This document shows, one piece after another, positions 1 through 12,857 of a stretch of DNA of 64,000 bases; within the stretch, counting starts at the first letter, position 1; the number at the start of each line of letters is the position of its first letter. The DNA is from Misgurnus anguillicaudatus (taxonomy: Eukaryota; Chordata; Actinopteri; Cypriniformes; Cobitidae): the NCBI RefSeq assembly GCF_027580225.2, contig NC_073358.2:43854501-43918500 (forward strand), given 5' to 3'. A program made the position numbers and the translations under genes. Under the pieces are notes generated by a model, which was not told where the DNA came from, did no database searches, and worked only from the letters and a program-made list of their open reading frames with translations.

Positions 1-140
1 ACAATAGGCTAAAATAGCCTAGCATTTTGGGTTGAAACAACCCAGTATACATTAAATTACTAATTAAACCCAACTGGTTTGGTTTGTTCCTTTTTGACCC
101 AACGCTGGGTTGAGAATAACTCAGCATTTTTTTAATGTAG
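1..140. repeat. GGGTT-type MITE remnant
   Basis: Runs of TGGGTT and AACCCA (tgggttgaaacaacccag, cccaacgctgggttgag) resemble the GGGTT-rich family also seen at 35655-35900, 47425-47530 and at the ends of the 40318-45610 element. The left edge is cut by the window. Confidence 0.4.
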
Positions 141-591
141 AAACATTGCAGAAACAGAAGTATCAGTATGTAAATCTTGACGAATCTGGTCTCATGCTGT
201 ATGCTAACGTCCTTACAGAAACAACCAATCCTGAAGATTAGTTTCGTTCACATTTTAGCTGAAAGTAAATCAAACCCGGTTTGTATTTCATCTGCTCATC
301 TGAGTTTAAAATCAAGGATGCCAGCCTAATGAAGCATATCCTTTCTGAATGTTTGTCTTTTATTAACTGCAGTGAAACAAACTTTGATTTTTTTTTGCTT
401 ATTTGGGCTAAAAATTGAGGATTTCAACATAATGAAGCATATGCTTTTCACGTAAGAGGATATTAGATATTGGCAGTGGAGCAGTTCTTGTATGGAAAAG
501 GGTTTCTGACCCCTAAAAAATGAAAACTGACATAATTTCCTTGTTTTAGTGTCTTTCCAAGCACATATGACTTTCTGATTATGACATAAAA

Positions 592-1240
592 TGTGACCCC
601 GGACCACAAACCAGTCGTGAGTCACATGGGTATATTTGAAGAGTTTCGTTGCAAAACGAGATAACCACCGTTTTTTTTAATTGTTCAGAAAACGCGTTTT
701 TTGGTTGTGCATTCCAATTAATTTCAATGCAACTGCAGTTGGTTTGTTTTGTTTTAAAACCTTCATAACATAAAATAGAGCTAAGTAGCACCATAAAACT
801 AATAACATGATAACATAATAATAAACATGTTTTGACAAAAATATAAAAAAATGGATTTATCTCGTTTTGCAACGAAACTCTTCATTTGTAAAAAAAAGCA
901 AAATATTACATTGCATGGGTTAAAATTATTGATTTTTCTTTTATGCCAAAAAATAATAATTCTTTCATTATGTGAAGATTGTGTATCATCAAAATATTCT
1001 GTAAATTTCCCACCATAAATATATAAAAACTTGCAGCGAAATCGTAAACAAAGTTGGCCAGAAACTCGGCTACAAACTTGCAGTTATTCCTACCTGATCT
1101 TTAGGGATTTTCCATTTCAGTTTGGTTTCCATTCAAGCTTACAATTTCCCAATTTAGTCCACAAGGTCATTACAGTGATAAACCAGTAGAGAGCGCTAAA
1201 ACAAATTTTTTTATTTGTAAATGTGTCGTCCAGGGTCACA
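592..1240. repeat. TGTGACCC-type terminal-inverted-repeat element
   Basis: Ends tgtgaccccggaccaca and the inverse cgtccagggtcaca, 649 bp. Same family as 28039-28409. It also contains a shorter internal inverted pair, ctcgttttgcaacgaaactc against gagtttcgttgcaaaacgag, at about 640 and 870. Confidence 0.7.
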
Positions 1241-1336
1241 AATAAGATTTTCAAACAGAAATCAGGGGCTCTTGCGCATCAAAAAAAAAAAAAACCCACC
1301 GTAGATCTTTTGTGCAACCTAAAAACGACCCATATT

Positions 1337-1814
1337 CAGTCCCTCCAGAAAAACGCGATTGTGCGATTGCGCGATATATTGCATAATCAGCCAAAGTCCG
1401 CATATTTATGCGTGGCTGCATTTTTTCCAAATACGATGCACTTTCGCCGCATTAATTACATATTTACGCGCACAAAATATGCGGGCTCGCATGATTTCAT
1501 AATCTCCGCATTTTCGTAGCAAAAAGTCACATATATATTAGCAAAAAGTTGAAAAATGTTGCATATACTTCTCAAAAGCCCAGCCGTGTCCTCTATTGCC
1601 ATGGGAACGTTATGAAGTGACGTGATTATGTGACGTAAACATCATTGCAGTTTTTGCAAGTTCCGCAATTTTCGCAAATTCCCGCAATTCCATCGCATAA
1701 ATTGCATAAATATCCCGCATATTCCATCGCATTTTTTAAGAAAACGTGCCGCAAAATCGAGGATTTTTGCCCGCAACAATCACAAAAAAACTCTGCGTTT
1801 TTCTGGAAGGACTG
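1337..1814. mobile_element. MITE with CAGTCC ends and 6-bp duplication
   Basis: Left end cagtccctccagaaaaacgc, right end gcgtttttctggaaggactg: inverted with one mismatch in 20. CATATT stands directly on both sides (1331-1336 and 1815-1820), which fits a target-site duplication. Inner arms rich in gcgatt/aatcgc also pair. No transposase. Confidence 0.8.
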
Positions 1815-2227
1815 CATATTGACATTTTTAAAAATAAGCGCCCTCTAGTGCCATCTTCATACATGATCTCTTACCCAATTTTTCCAATATTTAATTCACA
1901 AAATCTGCTTTTAAAATTTGCGCATTTGGCAGACACTTCAGAAAAGTGACTTATAGTGCATTTAACGTTTACTTTTTATATATATGCTGTACATGTTCAC
2001 TGAGATTGAACCTGTGATGTTTGCGGTGCTAACTCTAGGCTCTACCAACTGCATTTTCCTATTGCCGTTCTGATGAAACCCCACAGAGCATTAAAGCGAA
2101 AGTTTCTGTGGCATCGCAGTACCGTCACCATTATCAACGCATACCAAAAAGCCACTAGGTCTGAACTATCATAACTTCACATTTCATTCACCTTCACAGT
2201 TTCTGCTCAACCAGCTGTATCCTTCAC

Positions 2228-2566
2228 CAGTGGCGGCCGGTGACTTCTTTTTTTGAGGGGACATGATGCGAAGCTCATCAAATTATGTATTTTATCCCGT
2301 CATGTGTGTGGCTTGTCATGTCGAAAAATGATAAAAGAGACGCTCACGTTTGCCAGATACTTGCTTAGTCTCATGTGTAATCAGAGTTTACTGTTAAGGG
2401 AGTGTCTTGCGAGTATTTTGTGACCACTAGTGTCTCTTTTATCATAAACCCTTTTGACACGTGTGCAGCAGCCACGTATTTTGACATGATGCATGATGCA
2501 CAAAGGTTCACACATGATGCATTGAACACACGCGCCCTTCTGAAGAGAAGTCACCGGCCGCCACTG
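2228..2566. mobile_element. MITE with CAGTGGCGGCCGGTGA ends
   Basis: cagtggcggccggtgacttc at the left, and gaagtcaccggccgccactg at the right: a perfect 20-bp inverted pair. CAGTGGCGG ends are typical of hAT-like elements, but no 8-bp duplication is visible. Confidence 0.75.
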
Positions 2567-3639
2567 TTCGGGAATCAGCAAAAAACATATATTTTCACCT
2601 CTCGTGTTATTGCTTTCTTAGGATAAAAAGATTAATTGTTTTCCTCACTTTTGGAAGTGTATAAATGCGTCTCTTATATGCTTGAATCGCTTCCATTAAT
2701 AAAAGGAAAGTCTCATGAATTTTAACATTTTGGGTGAACTGTTCCTTTGAGATTAGCTAATACCATGAAATTTATGTGAAATGTATTTAACTTTTTTTAA
2801 ACTAATGTTCTCAAGTTTGACGACCAACACTATTTTAATGCTCACAGGCACATCCAGTACACACACACACACACAGACACTCAATTTCTCTTCATCTCCC
2901 TCTCCCTCCCTCTGTAGTTCATGATGGATAGATTGTCTATTGTGGTGGAGTTCTGATTACTAAAGGGAGTTATTGTTGTGTCTCTTTGCGGCCCTCAGCC
3001 TGTGAAAGCTCCCCATTGTTCAGAGGGTCTCTCTCTCCCCCTCTGCCCACTTTACTGTGATAATGCAGGCCACGGCAAGCAATATCTATCTGGCCCTTTT
3101 ATATTACAGAAACATACCAGCTGCTGGATTGTCATATTTAATTTTCGAGCTGGTTTGCGTGCAATCAGTCTGAGAAGGCAGTATAAAGAGAGTAATATTA
3201 CAGAGCTGTCATTGTGAGTTTGCTTTGATCGTCAATCTTTTTTAATTCATATTATGTTCGCGAGTGTCTGTTTTCTATATGAAGATGGCAACGTTACAGT
3301 CATATTTATTAAAGCATATAATGTTCCATCACATTTGTCTTTCCTTTGCAGCAGCGTAAATAGTGGTGCAAATTTCCATGATGTCTTGGTTTATGCCATC
3401 CCGTCCCGAGGATCAGCCCATTTCAGTAAATCATTCTCCTGCATTTTCCACTCTGTGCAAGTGTGAACCCTGTGTGATTAATGTGACTTGAATTCACATT
3501 AAGCTATGCAGATGCAGTAAATCAATAGGGAAAAAGCTAAGACACGAAGCGACTTACAATGCATTCAAGCTTTACTTTTTATCAGCATTGTGTTCAATAA
3601 ACCCCTGATCTTTGGGTTGCTAACACAATGCTCTATACC

Positions 3640-3830
3640 AGTTGACAGAGCTGGGTAGTAATCGATTACATGTAATCTGGATTACGTAATCAGATTCCAG
3701 AAATCAAGTACTTGTAATTGGATTAAACTACATTTTAAAATACTCATAAGCAGACTACTGTTACTTTTTTATAGATTACATAATTACTTATTATTCACAC
3801 TATGGCAGTATGATGTTCACAATTTTGTAA
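3640..3830. repeat. GTAATC-rich interspersed repeat
   Basis: gtagtaatcgattacatgta and ggattacgtaatcagattcc with nearby self-complementary GTAAT/ATTAC words, a composition I know from widespread fish repeats. Ends not defined. Confidence 0.4.
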
Positions 3831-5924
3831 AAAATTTTTTTTACATTTTTCATAATAAATTTACCTACCGCTTATGTTAGACAAGATGCAAAATGAAGCA
3901 GCACTCAGCGTTTGAACACTGGATGCAAAGACGTTGATTTGGGTAGGGACGCTAGGGACATGTCCCCACCAATATCCAGGAAACACTGAATTGTCCGTAG
4001 CAATAATTTTGACCAAACAATGAATCTATTATAACCACTCATGTCCGTTTGTTTTTTATGTATTACTTATTTTATTTAAAATAAAACCGATCTGGAGGAG
4101 ATATTTTGGTTCAGTTTTTAACTTGCCATGTCAGATTTTTTACTGGCATCACAAAAAAGTTACAATTAACCAAAAATAATAAATAAAATAGAATTATTGT
4201 ATAGACGGTTTCAGCAGTAACTAGCAACTAGTCAGACCATTAAAGAACGAAACGAAAAAATGAAAACGGAAGTAAAGTTTGGATCCAGACGTGTATCACG
4301 TGCGTCCGATGAAACGGTCTATATTTGTTGTTTTTGGCCTGTAACTGGGTGTATAGACATCATTTCATTTTTAAAGAAACTCGCTGTTTAAAGAAACACT
4401 TCAGTTTATTTGTGAGGTGAAATTAGCAGTGTTGTTGCAGTGAATTTTGTGAAATTCAATATTGTTTTTTTGCTATTTATCTGTTTTATTTACTTAAAAT
4501 TAAGTACGTTAACAACGTGGTGTTGTGTGTGACACGTCATTTTACTGTCTGTCAGATTTTGGCTTTACATTGAGGGACACTGAGGTTTTTTATTACAAAC
4601 AACTAATTTAAATAATAGAAACATTTACTGGTCGATTGAAAAGATTTATTGGCGGATAATAAATAATTAAATAAATAAATCAAATGTAAATATCCGGCAA
4701 TATATCGGCATCAGCAATATACTGGCCTAGCACTAATCGCAATATTGCCAAAATTCCATTGAACACGAAATTTCCAGGGTTCATGTAAACATGGTCATTG
4801 TTTTATTTTTAAAAACTATAAGAGTGATGCAAAACAAATCAAGTCAAATATGAGTACTGGACAACCACCGGCCATCTGAGACGTGGCTTTTGTGGTTAGC
4901 ATCCACGGTCCTCAAAAATTTTTTAAATGCTAATTTAAAATTTATTTCCCCAACATTTTAGTATTTAAAATCGACATAGATACACAGAACCAGTTTATTA
5001 AAAGCGAACAGATTGATGACTTAATCTTATTGCCTTGATTACTTAAAGTGCAGATGGTGGAATAGGAAAAGGATTAAGGCATTAAATCCATGTTTATAAA
5101 TAGCTGTTTATGTACTGATTAAGTTTATTAAAGTGGGCACAGCGTAAGATATTTCAGTGCCAAAATGTAAAAAAGTATCTGCCGATTTCATCAATGTAAA
5201 TGTTTTCAGATCACTGTCTTTTGACCAAACATGTTTAAAGAAATCCTGGAATTTACCTCATTGTCCTTATCTTCTCATAGCATAAACTGAATGAGGTCTG
5301 ACACTAAGCAGAAGTTGAGTAAACAATGCGAATTTTCCTCTCTCACTTAAGAGTCATTCTGTCTGGATTTCCGTTTAGGAAGTGGCTGGAAAATGGCTAA
5401 ATGACTATTTTCCAGCCACCCGGAGGGGTTCACAGATACTGCTGCAAGATAGATTTGTGTACATGTGTGTTTGTGTTGCTGTAGATGTGTGTCGTTTTGA
5501 TAAACAGTGTCTTTTAAGGTCAAGGAGAAAGGTGATATTATGAAGTCTCTGAACTGCTACATGTTCAGCTGGGTCACTATCCAAGACCATCTGCTATAAA
5601 TGCCTTAAGAGGAACGGATGGCGTGTTATTCTTATTACTGGTGTGTCAAGTCTACAGCTTCTGAGCTCAGAGTAAATGAACTGAGAAGGCACTACTGTAA
5701 CAAAGCAAAGTCACAACTAAGAAGTAATCTAGATATTTAGGGGTAAATAAGGTCACTCGGTCTTTGAGTTGATGCATCAGGATTGTTTGGTGGTCATGAG
5801 ACATAGGGGTTCTATGCAAATTTGCATTAAATACTGTGCACATACTTAACTGTTACCAAGAAAGTACATACTTAGTGTGTGTACTAAGACAAAGTGTGGC
5901 ACTATACTCTACAGTAAGACCAGC

Positions 5925-6035
5925 TAAAGCCAATCTAAGCTAAAGCCAATCTTGGCTGGTTTTAGCTGGTTTCCCAGTCTGGTTTTAGCTGGTTAAGCTG
6001 GTGTTAGTAGGCTGGTTTTAGAGGGGTTTTGGACA
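5925..6035. repeat. AGCTGGTTTTAGCTGG short tandem motif
   Basis: Imperfect repetition of ctggttttagctggttt words preceded by the inverse agctaaagccaatct. No ORF. Looks like a common vertebrate simple-repeat family. Confidence 0.55.
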
Positions 6036-6270
6036 CACCTCTCTAACAAACCTGACTCTCTAACCACTAAGCTAAGACTGCCCCCATGTTTACTAATAAC
6101 ACAAGTACTGTAGTGGTACTCGGGCATAATATTAGTGCTTGTCCATTTAAACCCATCATTTCGCCCTTTCGTGTTTTAACAACTTGCCCATAGATCATCT
6201 ACTCGAAGTAATCCGGACAGAAGTGAGACAAAGTAGGCAAACGAGACGGATTAAAACACCAGGTGTGAAC

Positions 6271-6958
6271 TAGCCTGATTAAAACCAGACTATTCGTCGG
6301 CGCCAATAGCCCTGTGGTTAGTGCGCAGACATATAGCGCCAGTGCGCTCACGGCGACCTGAGTTCGATTCCCGGCTCTGTGGTCCTTTGCCGGTCCTGCT
6401 CCCCTATCTCCACCCAACACTTTCCTGTCAACTCTCTACTACACTATCCAAAAATAAAGGCATAAAAGGCCCTAAATACATATTAAAAAAAAAAAAAAAA
6501 AAAACAGACTATTCTCAGTAGTAACTGAGTTATGGTCTGGCAAAACTTCATAGACAAATAATTTCCAAAGGGGCATCACCAACGGACGTCTTTCAAATGC
6601 CTCTGTGTCCAATTGGATAGACCTAAAACCAATCACAGCGATGAAGGAGATGACGTATGCAGAGCTATATCTGCCGGATCCAATCGGGTTTTAACAAAAA
6701 GGAAAAGTTTAAATCGCTTAAAACGCACGCGATAGCTGATTCGAACGAGTGATGTTCCACGGTGGCATCCATTTTTGTAATGTACAAAATCTGCTTCACC
6801 ATCGTTACGCTGTCGTCATCTTATAAAGCCCGCCCCAACGTTTCTCATTGGTGCCACGATTTCTCTGCATTAGAAATGGGCTTGAATGGCCTCTTTGCCA
6901 GACTACTTGCAGAGCAAATCTAAATTTGTCGGAAGTTGTCTGGGTTTTCCCAGGCTAG
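6271..6958. mobile_element. TAGCCTG-family hAT-like element, interrupted by a SINE
   Basis: Begins TAGCCTG and ends CAGGCTAG, with GTGTGAAC on both sides (6263-6270 and 6959-6966), an 8-bp target duplication. Shares internal sequence (ttggatagacctaaaaccaa) with the element at 55009-56329. A SINE is inserted at 6296. Confidence 0.75.
6296..6504 (+). mobile_element. tRNA-derived SINE with 10-bp target duplication
   Basis: Starts with a tRNA-like head: A-box-like gtggttagtgcg and B-box-like gagttcgattcccggc. The body ends aaaataaaggcataaaaggc and a poly(A) tract. CAGACTATTC flanks it on both sides (6286-6295 and 6505-6514), a clear target-site duplication. Non-autonomous; pol III promoter boxes are visible. 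Confidence 0.88.
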
Positions 6959-7043
6959 GTGTGAACAGGAATGTGTCTCTCTCGTCCACTTGTGATCTGA
7001 TTGACCAAGATGCATCTTAATACCAGGTGTAAACAGCTTCTAA

Positions 7044-7514
7044 GGCTGGATTTACACTGCAAACCTTGATGCCCAATTTTGTAACCGATTTTTTTTTTTT
7101 TTTTTGAGGATCCGCTTACATCATCTTTTAAAAGTGAGTCGTATCCGATGTCTTCATTTACAATAAACACTTGGCAAAACAATTCAAGGTAGGCATATTG
7201 AACCGGAACAGCTTAAATCGCAGACAAAATGGTTATACAAGATTATAGTGGAGACATTGTTCTCCATTGCAGTGCTAAGAAGAGTCATGTGATTGCGGGT
7301 GGTGTCTACCTGAGTTGACGTCATTTGCCAATGCCGCATTTTCAATTACTCACGACACGTCTTGACATGGGAATATCCAATCTGTCCGCTTACATTGCAA
7401 ATGCATGTATCCGAATCATATGCTATTTATTTCCACGTATGAATGAGGCTTAAAAATCGATCGTAAGGGGAAAAAAATTGAGTCACTTAAAAAACGTACA
7501 ATGTAAATGCAGCC
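7044..7514. mobile_element. Harbinger-like MITE (TAA duplication)
   Basis: ggctggatttacactgca at the left, inverse atgtaaatgcagcc at the right, bounded by TAA at 7041-7043 and 7515-7517. A 3-bp TAA target and no coding region fit PIF/Harbinger MITEs. Confidence 0.75.
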
Positions 7515-7517
7515 TAA

Positions 7518-8050
7518 GGGCTCAGTCACACCAAAAGCGTTTATGGCAGTTGCAGGCGCCTTTTTTGAATGATATTCTATGGGCAGGGCGCGTTTGCGCG
7601 CTGTTTATGCGCGCCGAGCGCCTTGCGGTTTTCTGCCGCCTGCCGCGCACGCGTTTTTGAAGGAGCGCTGAGAGCGGAGGAGCGCCTGACGTCATTCGCG
7701 TCTTCCATTGTCCAATCGAATGAGGGGAGAGGCGGGCCTTACGTTGTGGCGAGGGAAGTTTACAGTTGCTTTGAAGAACCGGACTCCACTCGCTCACTCT
7801 CTCCTGCGTGTTTGTGCTCCTCTTATCCTCAAACAAGGTCAGAGCAAGCGCCCTCTTTTTAAAGTTTCTGCTAATATGACAGTTAACAGCAAAAGAGCGC
7901 TCACGCTTCAATATTTGATTGACAAGACAGCTGACTCGGTGGTTGCTTAGCAATATGAAAAGCCGCGCTGCACTGCTCTTTTTTAAAAAAGGCAGTGCGT
8001 CGCGCCTTGCGTTTGCAAGCGTTTAAAGCGCTTTTGGTGTGACTGAGCCC
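7518..8050. mobile_element. Harbinger-like MITE (TAA duplication), adjacent copy
   Basis: gggctcagtcacaccaaaag left, inverse cttttggtgtgactgagccc right: perfect over 20 bp. TAA at 7515-7517 and 8051-8053. The left TAA is also the right TAA of the preceding element. GC-rich inside, so several chance ORFs appear. Confidence 0.82.
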
Positions 8051-8251
8051 TAATACTATTCTTAATGTTAATAGCTCCATCATTGTTTAAAAATATTTTG
8101 CACAGTCCTTTGGTGACATCAACTGCCATAAACAATGTCTTCTTAAAAACAAGCAACTTCTTGGTTTTTGATACTGATGAATCAAACACATTTGGCCAGT
8201 GATGTTCATTAAGTAGTAATAAGATCACATTTATTCTACAGTATGTTGTCT

Positions 8252-8500
8252 TTAAAGGGATAGTTTCCCAAAAATGAAAATTTAGTCTTCATTTACCCTC
8301 AAGTTGTTACAAGCTAATAATATAAATGTAGTATAAATAGTATAGATTTTTTTCTTCTGAAAAGACAAAGGAAGATATTTTTAGCAATTTTCGATCAGAA
8401 GCCCCATTGACTTTCATAGTAGAAAAAAAGAATACTGTATGGAAGTCAATGGGGCGTCTGATTGAAAAAGTTATCATTTTTGGGTGAACTCTTCAAGGGA
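8252..8500. repeat. AGGGATAGTT-type MITE (Angel-like), diverged
   Basis: tttaaagggatagtttccca at the left and tgggtgaactcttcaaggga at the right, with inner arms catagtagaaa/gtatggaagtcaatgggg. Same family as 33146-33475 and 59315-59731. The family name Angel is from memory. Confidence 0.65.
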
Positions 8501-9639
8501 GGCATTCAAACAAACTTAACAGTAAACTAAATACATCTGATGGACTCGGATGTGTCAAGAACACGATCAAATACTGTGTAACACCAGCTCATACACGAGT
8601 ACAAGCATGTTCAGATCAGGCATCAATTTTGTAGTCTCCAGTTTGGTCATGAATCTGTTCTGTGCTTGATGTTTGGCCTGTTTTTGCCTATCCAACATTG
8701 GCTACGCATATAACCACAGCAGCTGCAGTCTGGCCTTAAAATACTCACCGTAAGGAATGTGACATAGGGCGAGCCAACAACTGCCACTCAGAAATGCACT
8801 CTCAGGACACAACTTAAATGTAGATGGATGTATAATTGAGGATTTTGTGTTTGTGCACCTCTAGATCTGTAAATTTGCTACCAGGATGATGGCATCAAGA
8901 TCCTTATAGCGGTTTCGCAAATAGTGCTGAAGTTTCGTGAGGTGCTAAAGAGTTGTTAGGATAGGCTCTCTCTGGTCTAAATTTGAGCCTGTGCTTGGGT
9001 CTACAGTAGTCCAGATTCATTTGAGTTTAAATAGGATGTTCTTCTGTTTTAAGCACATCTATATGAGAAAAGTGAGAGGTGTTATCTCTTCTTTTGTCCT
9101 TTCTAAGTTTGATTAATAGACATGCTGGCTGGCTGGATCTATGTGACCTTATTTACACTGCATTTCATATTACTAAATTGTCTGGAGAGCTAGCGGCAAA
9201 TATAATCTCTTTGATGTGGATCGAATGTCATGAATGCCCATTGAGAACCACATATTATTGTGCTCCTTGTGGTTAAATTATGCATGTTTACGTTTAAATA
9301 TAACACCGTGGATCTATGTGTTGAAGCAGTGTTATTCCCTCCGGATGGGTTTTGAGTGATGCTTTAATCTTCTAGCATGTGGAGGAGAGGTGGTAGCTTC
9401 TGGGATTATCGATTGTGCGTGTTTGTGTTTTTGTCATCTTCAACATTTGCTGGTGAAGGTGTTTTTAGTCGCATAGACAGAAAAGTATATCTTGTATTTA
9501 TACGTTCTTTAGCAAAAAAAAAAAACATCAACCCCTAAAAATAACAAAGGCAAGAATTGTGAATATATTATAGGGCTACACAATATTAAAGAAAATGTGA
9601 TGTGCAATAACTCGCTAAATAATGCGATATACAATATGT

Positions 9640-9975
9640 GACCCAAAAAATACATTGCATGGGTCAAAATTATCGATTATTGTTTTATGCAAAAAATCTT
9701 TGATATTATGTATAGATCATGTAATTAATATATTTAGCATTTTACTGTAAATGTATCAAAACTATTTCTGTGAGTGGATGCAGTAAAATCAGAATCAAAA
9801 TTGGCCAGAACCTGGCCTACAAACTTTGCGTTGCTACCCATTCCTTGGGAATTTCCTATTCAAGTTTGGTTTTTATGTAAAAGGTTACAAATTCCCCCAT
9901 TTAGTCAACAATGTCATTACAGCGGTAAGCCAGTAGGGCGTTAAAAAACATTTTAATTGGTAATATGTGTCATAA
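9640..9975. repeat. partial copy of the TGTGACCC-type element
   Basis: atgtgacccaaaaaatacat and tgcatgggtcaaaattatcg, then cctggcctacaaactt and tcatta-cagcg words that match 900-1230 in order. One end is missing. Confidence 0.6.
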
Positions 9976-10373
9976 GGACTTCATTTGAACTTTAAATGTG
10001 ATTTTTTCAAAATTTTTATTTTTTGCACTCTCAAGTTCCAGATTTTCAAATCGTTGTATCTCAGAAAAATGTATTGTTCTATTTTGTTATTTTGCTAATA
10101 AATTATGGTATACTATAAAACATACTTGTTACTGTTTATCTTTTTTCTATTCTTAAAGGTGCCGAAGATTGGAACATTTTATTTACCTATAATATGCATA
10201 GATGAATAATAAGAGTTCTGTATATGGTAATGACATATCGTGAGCGTCAAACACGATTGTTTTCTTCTCCTTATGTAAACCTTGTGAATGCAAAAGACCG
10301 CTGGAAAACAGGGCTAAAGTATCTCATTGTAACACCAACTGTGATGTTACAGTCGAAATGTACGCACGCAACA

Positions 10374-11666
10374 TTAAAGGGACACCATGAAACTTTTTGG
10401 CCACTAGGGGGTGCTAGACACTTATTTTTCACTTCTAGCGCCCCTAGAGCCCACAAGCGCCGCAGCACTGTCGCAAAGGAAAGGAACTGGCCAACCTTAA
10501 AACTAAACTAAAAACTAAACATTTAAAATGCTAAACGATCAACATTTTGAGACAACAGGGAGAAACGCAGTCATTTTACAACTTTCTGATGAGGAACTCG
10601 TCGTGGCAGAAGCCATTTCTCAATCTGAAGGTTGCAGCCTCCGGATGTCGTATTTCTAAGCTGTATACGTCATCAAGACTGTCTTATTTCACAATATTAA
10701 CAATTACAAAGTTGACTATTATACTTAGTTAATCGTAAATTGTTGCAGTATGCTTATGACTTGCGAATGTAATGCTCAGTTTACCTTAATAACCCAGGCT
10801 TGATGACGTGTGCAGCCTGCATATTTGACCTCCGGAGGCTGCAGCCTTCCAATTCAGAAACGACCAGACGTATTTCCTTGCCTTTTTCCAAACAAATATT
10901 GTTGCATCCTCTCTCTCTCCCTCGCCACCAGGATTTTCCGCAATGGCGCTCGTTATTCCTCTTTTTTGTGTGAAAATCGCTCCAAATCCAAGTAAACCGA
11001 TGCGTTTAGGTCTGCCGCTTTTTAATATGTCACGCGAGTGACGGCGGAACGCAGCAAATGAGGAAGAGAGAAGAGAGAAACGCTCGGATCTGATAGGTGA
11101 ATGAATAGGGTTTGGTTTTACACTGTGAGCAAGTTTGAGTGCTATAGCATCCTGGATTGTAATGTAAATATCATAGACACAGTAAAAGAAAAGTAAATAC
11201 GTGAACACAGCATCTGAATACAGGGAACTATATGCAATATAATCGCCGTAATTTATAAAGAACATCGCATTTATGTATGAATCAACAGTTTATATAAAAA
11301 ATTGCCTTAAAGGGGAATCGAACCCGGGTCGCCCGTGTCATAGGTCCGTGACACTAAAGACTGTGCCACAGAGTCACATAATAGAAACTGCTCTCTACAC
11401 TCCTTAAGTAGCCTCCAGCAAAATTCACGTTAAAAACAAATTGTGTGGAGGGAGTGACGTATGCCGTAAAGCAGTTGAATTTTGTAGTTTTTTTTTGTGC
11501 TCTGGTTACTACCAGAAACCCTAAGTTTTAAAATACGAGTAAAAGTGATACAGACCCCGTCAGGCTATGGTAGACATGTCATTCAACCTATTTAAAGTCG
11601 ATGTACTATCACAAGGGTCTTGAAAATTTATTATGAAGGTTGAAAAGTTACATGGTGTCACTTTAA
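10374..11666. repeat. 1.3-kb TIR element, TTAAAGGGACACCATG ends
   Basis: ttaaagggacaccatgaaac at the left; catggtgtcactttaa inverted at the right. Inner arms ggttgcagcctccgga and tccggaggctgcagcc also pair. A tRNA-like segment (11306-11376) is nested in it. The 159-codon minus ORF inside is not gene-like. Confidence 0.65.
11306..11376 (-). repeat. tRNA-like segment / SINE head
   Basis: On the minus strand it reads tgtggcacagtctttagtgt, then gggcgacccgggttcgattc, i.e. A-box-like and B-box sequence of a tRNA. No matching acceptor stem is evident, so a SINE head or tRNA pseudogene is more likely than a working tRNA gene. Confidence 0.55.
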
Positions 11667-12179
11667 ATTACACATTAAATTAAGTACAATGTTGTTACAA
11701 TGCTTAAAACCACAGTTGTTCGTTGCTCATGAAATAGCGCTATATGCTAGTTAATGCTATATGCTAGGATTTACATTGAAGCTTACAATTCAGAAACGTC
11801 CATTAACAATATCCAAACAATTGATTATTCCTTAAATTCTTGTCTGTACAGGCTCAAACATAATGTCTGTGTGGAAAGGAGCTGCTCTATGAAACAGCCA
11901 ATCAGAGCAGAGCTTAACATTATTATTCATGACCCTTTCAAATAAGGTAATAATAGACCATTTAATTCTAAAGCCAAATAGGGTTGTAAATAGACATGTA
12001 AAACTATCTCTGGATTTTTTTACACTTAATAATGCCACATGCCTTCTATGTAGATATAAGAGAACAATTGAACATATTATTTCAACAACAAAGCCTCATC
12101 TGTTTGCCTCTAAGATACATTTTCATTGGTCCGAAGTGCAGATTTTGCAACAATGGTTAATGTGTCACAGGCACAAAAA

Positions 12180-12300
12180 CATATGATCAACAGAACACTC
12201 CCACAATCCAGCTGTCAAAAAATGCCCAAAAATGGTTCCAAGCTGTCACTGGGACAGTACCCTTTAAAAATGTCCTAATATGTACAATTTAGGTACACAT
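12180..12300. repeat. GTACC/CACTGGGAC interspersed repeat fragment
   Basis: gctgtcactgggacagtacc followed by aaaaatgtcctaatatgtac; the same words recur at 37960-38075 and around 54958-55000/56338-56435. Confidence 0.5.
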
Positions 12301-12651
12301 ATATACATGAAGCTTGTTGTTTTGGCCAGATTGCGATCTGAATGTTTTCTGTATCGCCCATCACTGCATGATTTCAGCTCAGCCATCAGTACGAATGGTC
12401 TTCAGAGTCCTGACTGGCGGTGCGAATGCAACCGGGGAAATGGTACTGGGGAATATTAAGTTCTCGGGAATTCTTCCCGGTACTCTTTTGGTAATTAATA
12501 CCCGAACCATAAGCGGTGTGAAAGCCCCGACCTTGCATGTTTATAGAAAGTATACCATAGATGTCCCAGAGAAGGCACAGATTTAAAAGGTTTACAAGAG
12601 GTTTTGAGTTTTTGTTTAAGGTTTCTCTGTGACATTTCATTGCATAACTTA

Positions 12652-12833
12652 GGGGGCGTGCACACCAACGCTTTCACGCCCGCGGCTGGCGCATGTTTCC
12701 AATTGTTTTCAATGGAAGCTCAGCGTTTTTTAAATAAGCCAGCAGCTAGCGGTTTTCTTCCACGCTGAAAACCGGCGCCGGCGTTGTCCAGGCGTTTTCA
12801 GTCGCGTTTAAAAGTTTTGGTGTACACAACCCC
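12652..12833. mobile_element. Harbinger-like MITE (TTA duplication)
   Basis: gggggcgtgcacaccaacgc left, inverse ttttggtgtacacaacccc right; TTA at 12649-12651 and 12834-12836. Only 182 bp. Confidence 0.78.
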
Positions 12834-12857
12834 TTAGGGTCATTTGACAAACCCTTA

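Noticed and set aside
7522..7953. 143-codon minus-strand ORF
   Set aside because: It lies wholly inside a TAA-flanked MITE, is Arg/Ser-rich from GC-rich arms, and has no domain.
10786..11265. 159-codon minus-strand ORF
   Set aside because: Inside a 1.3-kb TIR element and crossing inverted arms; no recognisable protein.
11306..11376. Functional tRNA gene
   Set aside because: Internal boxes present, but no clear acceptor-stem pairing; SINE head more likely.
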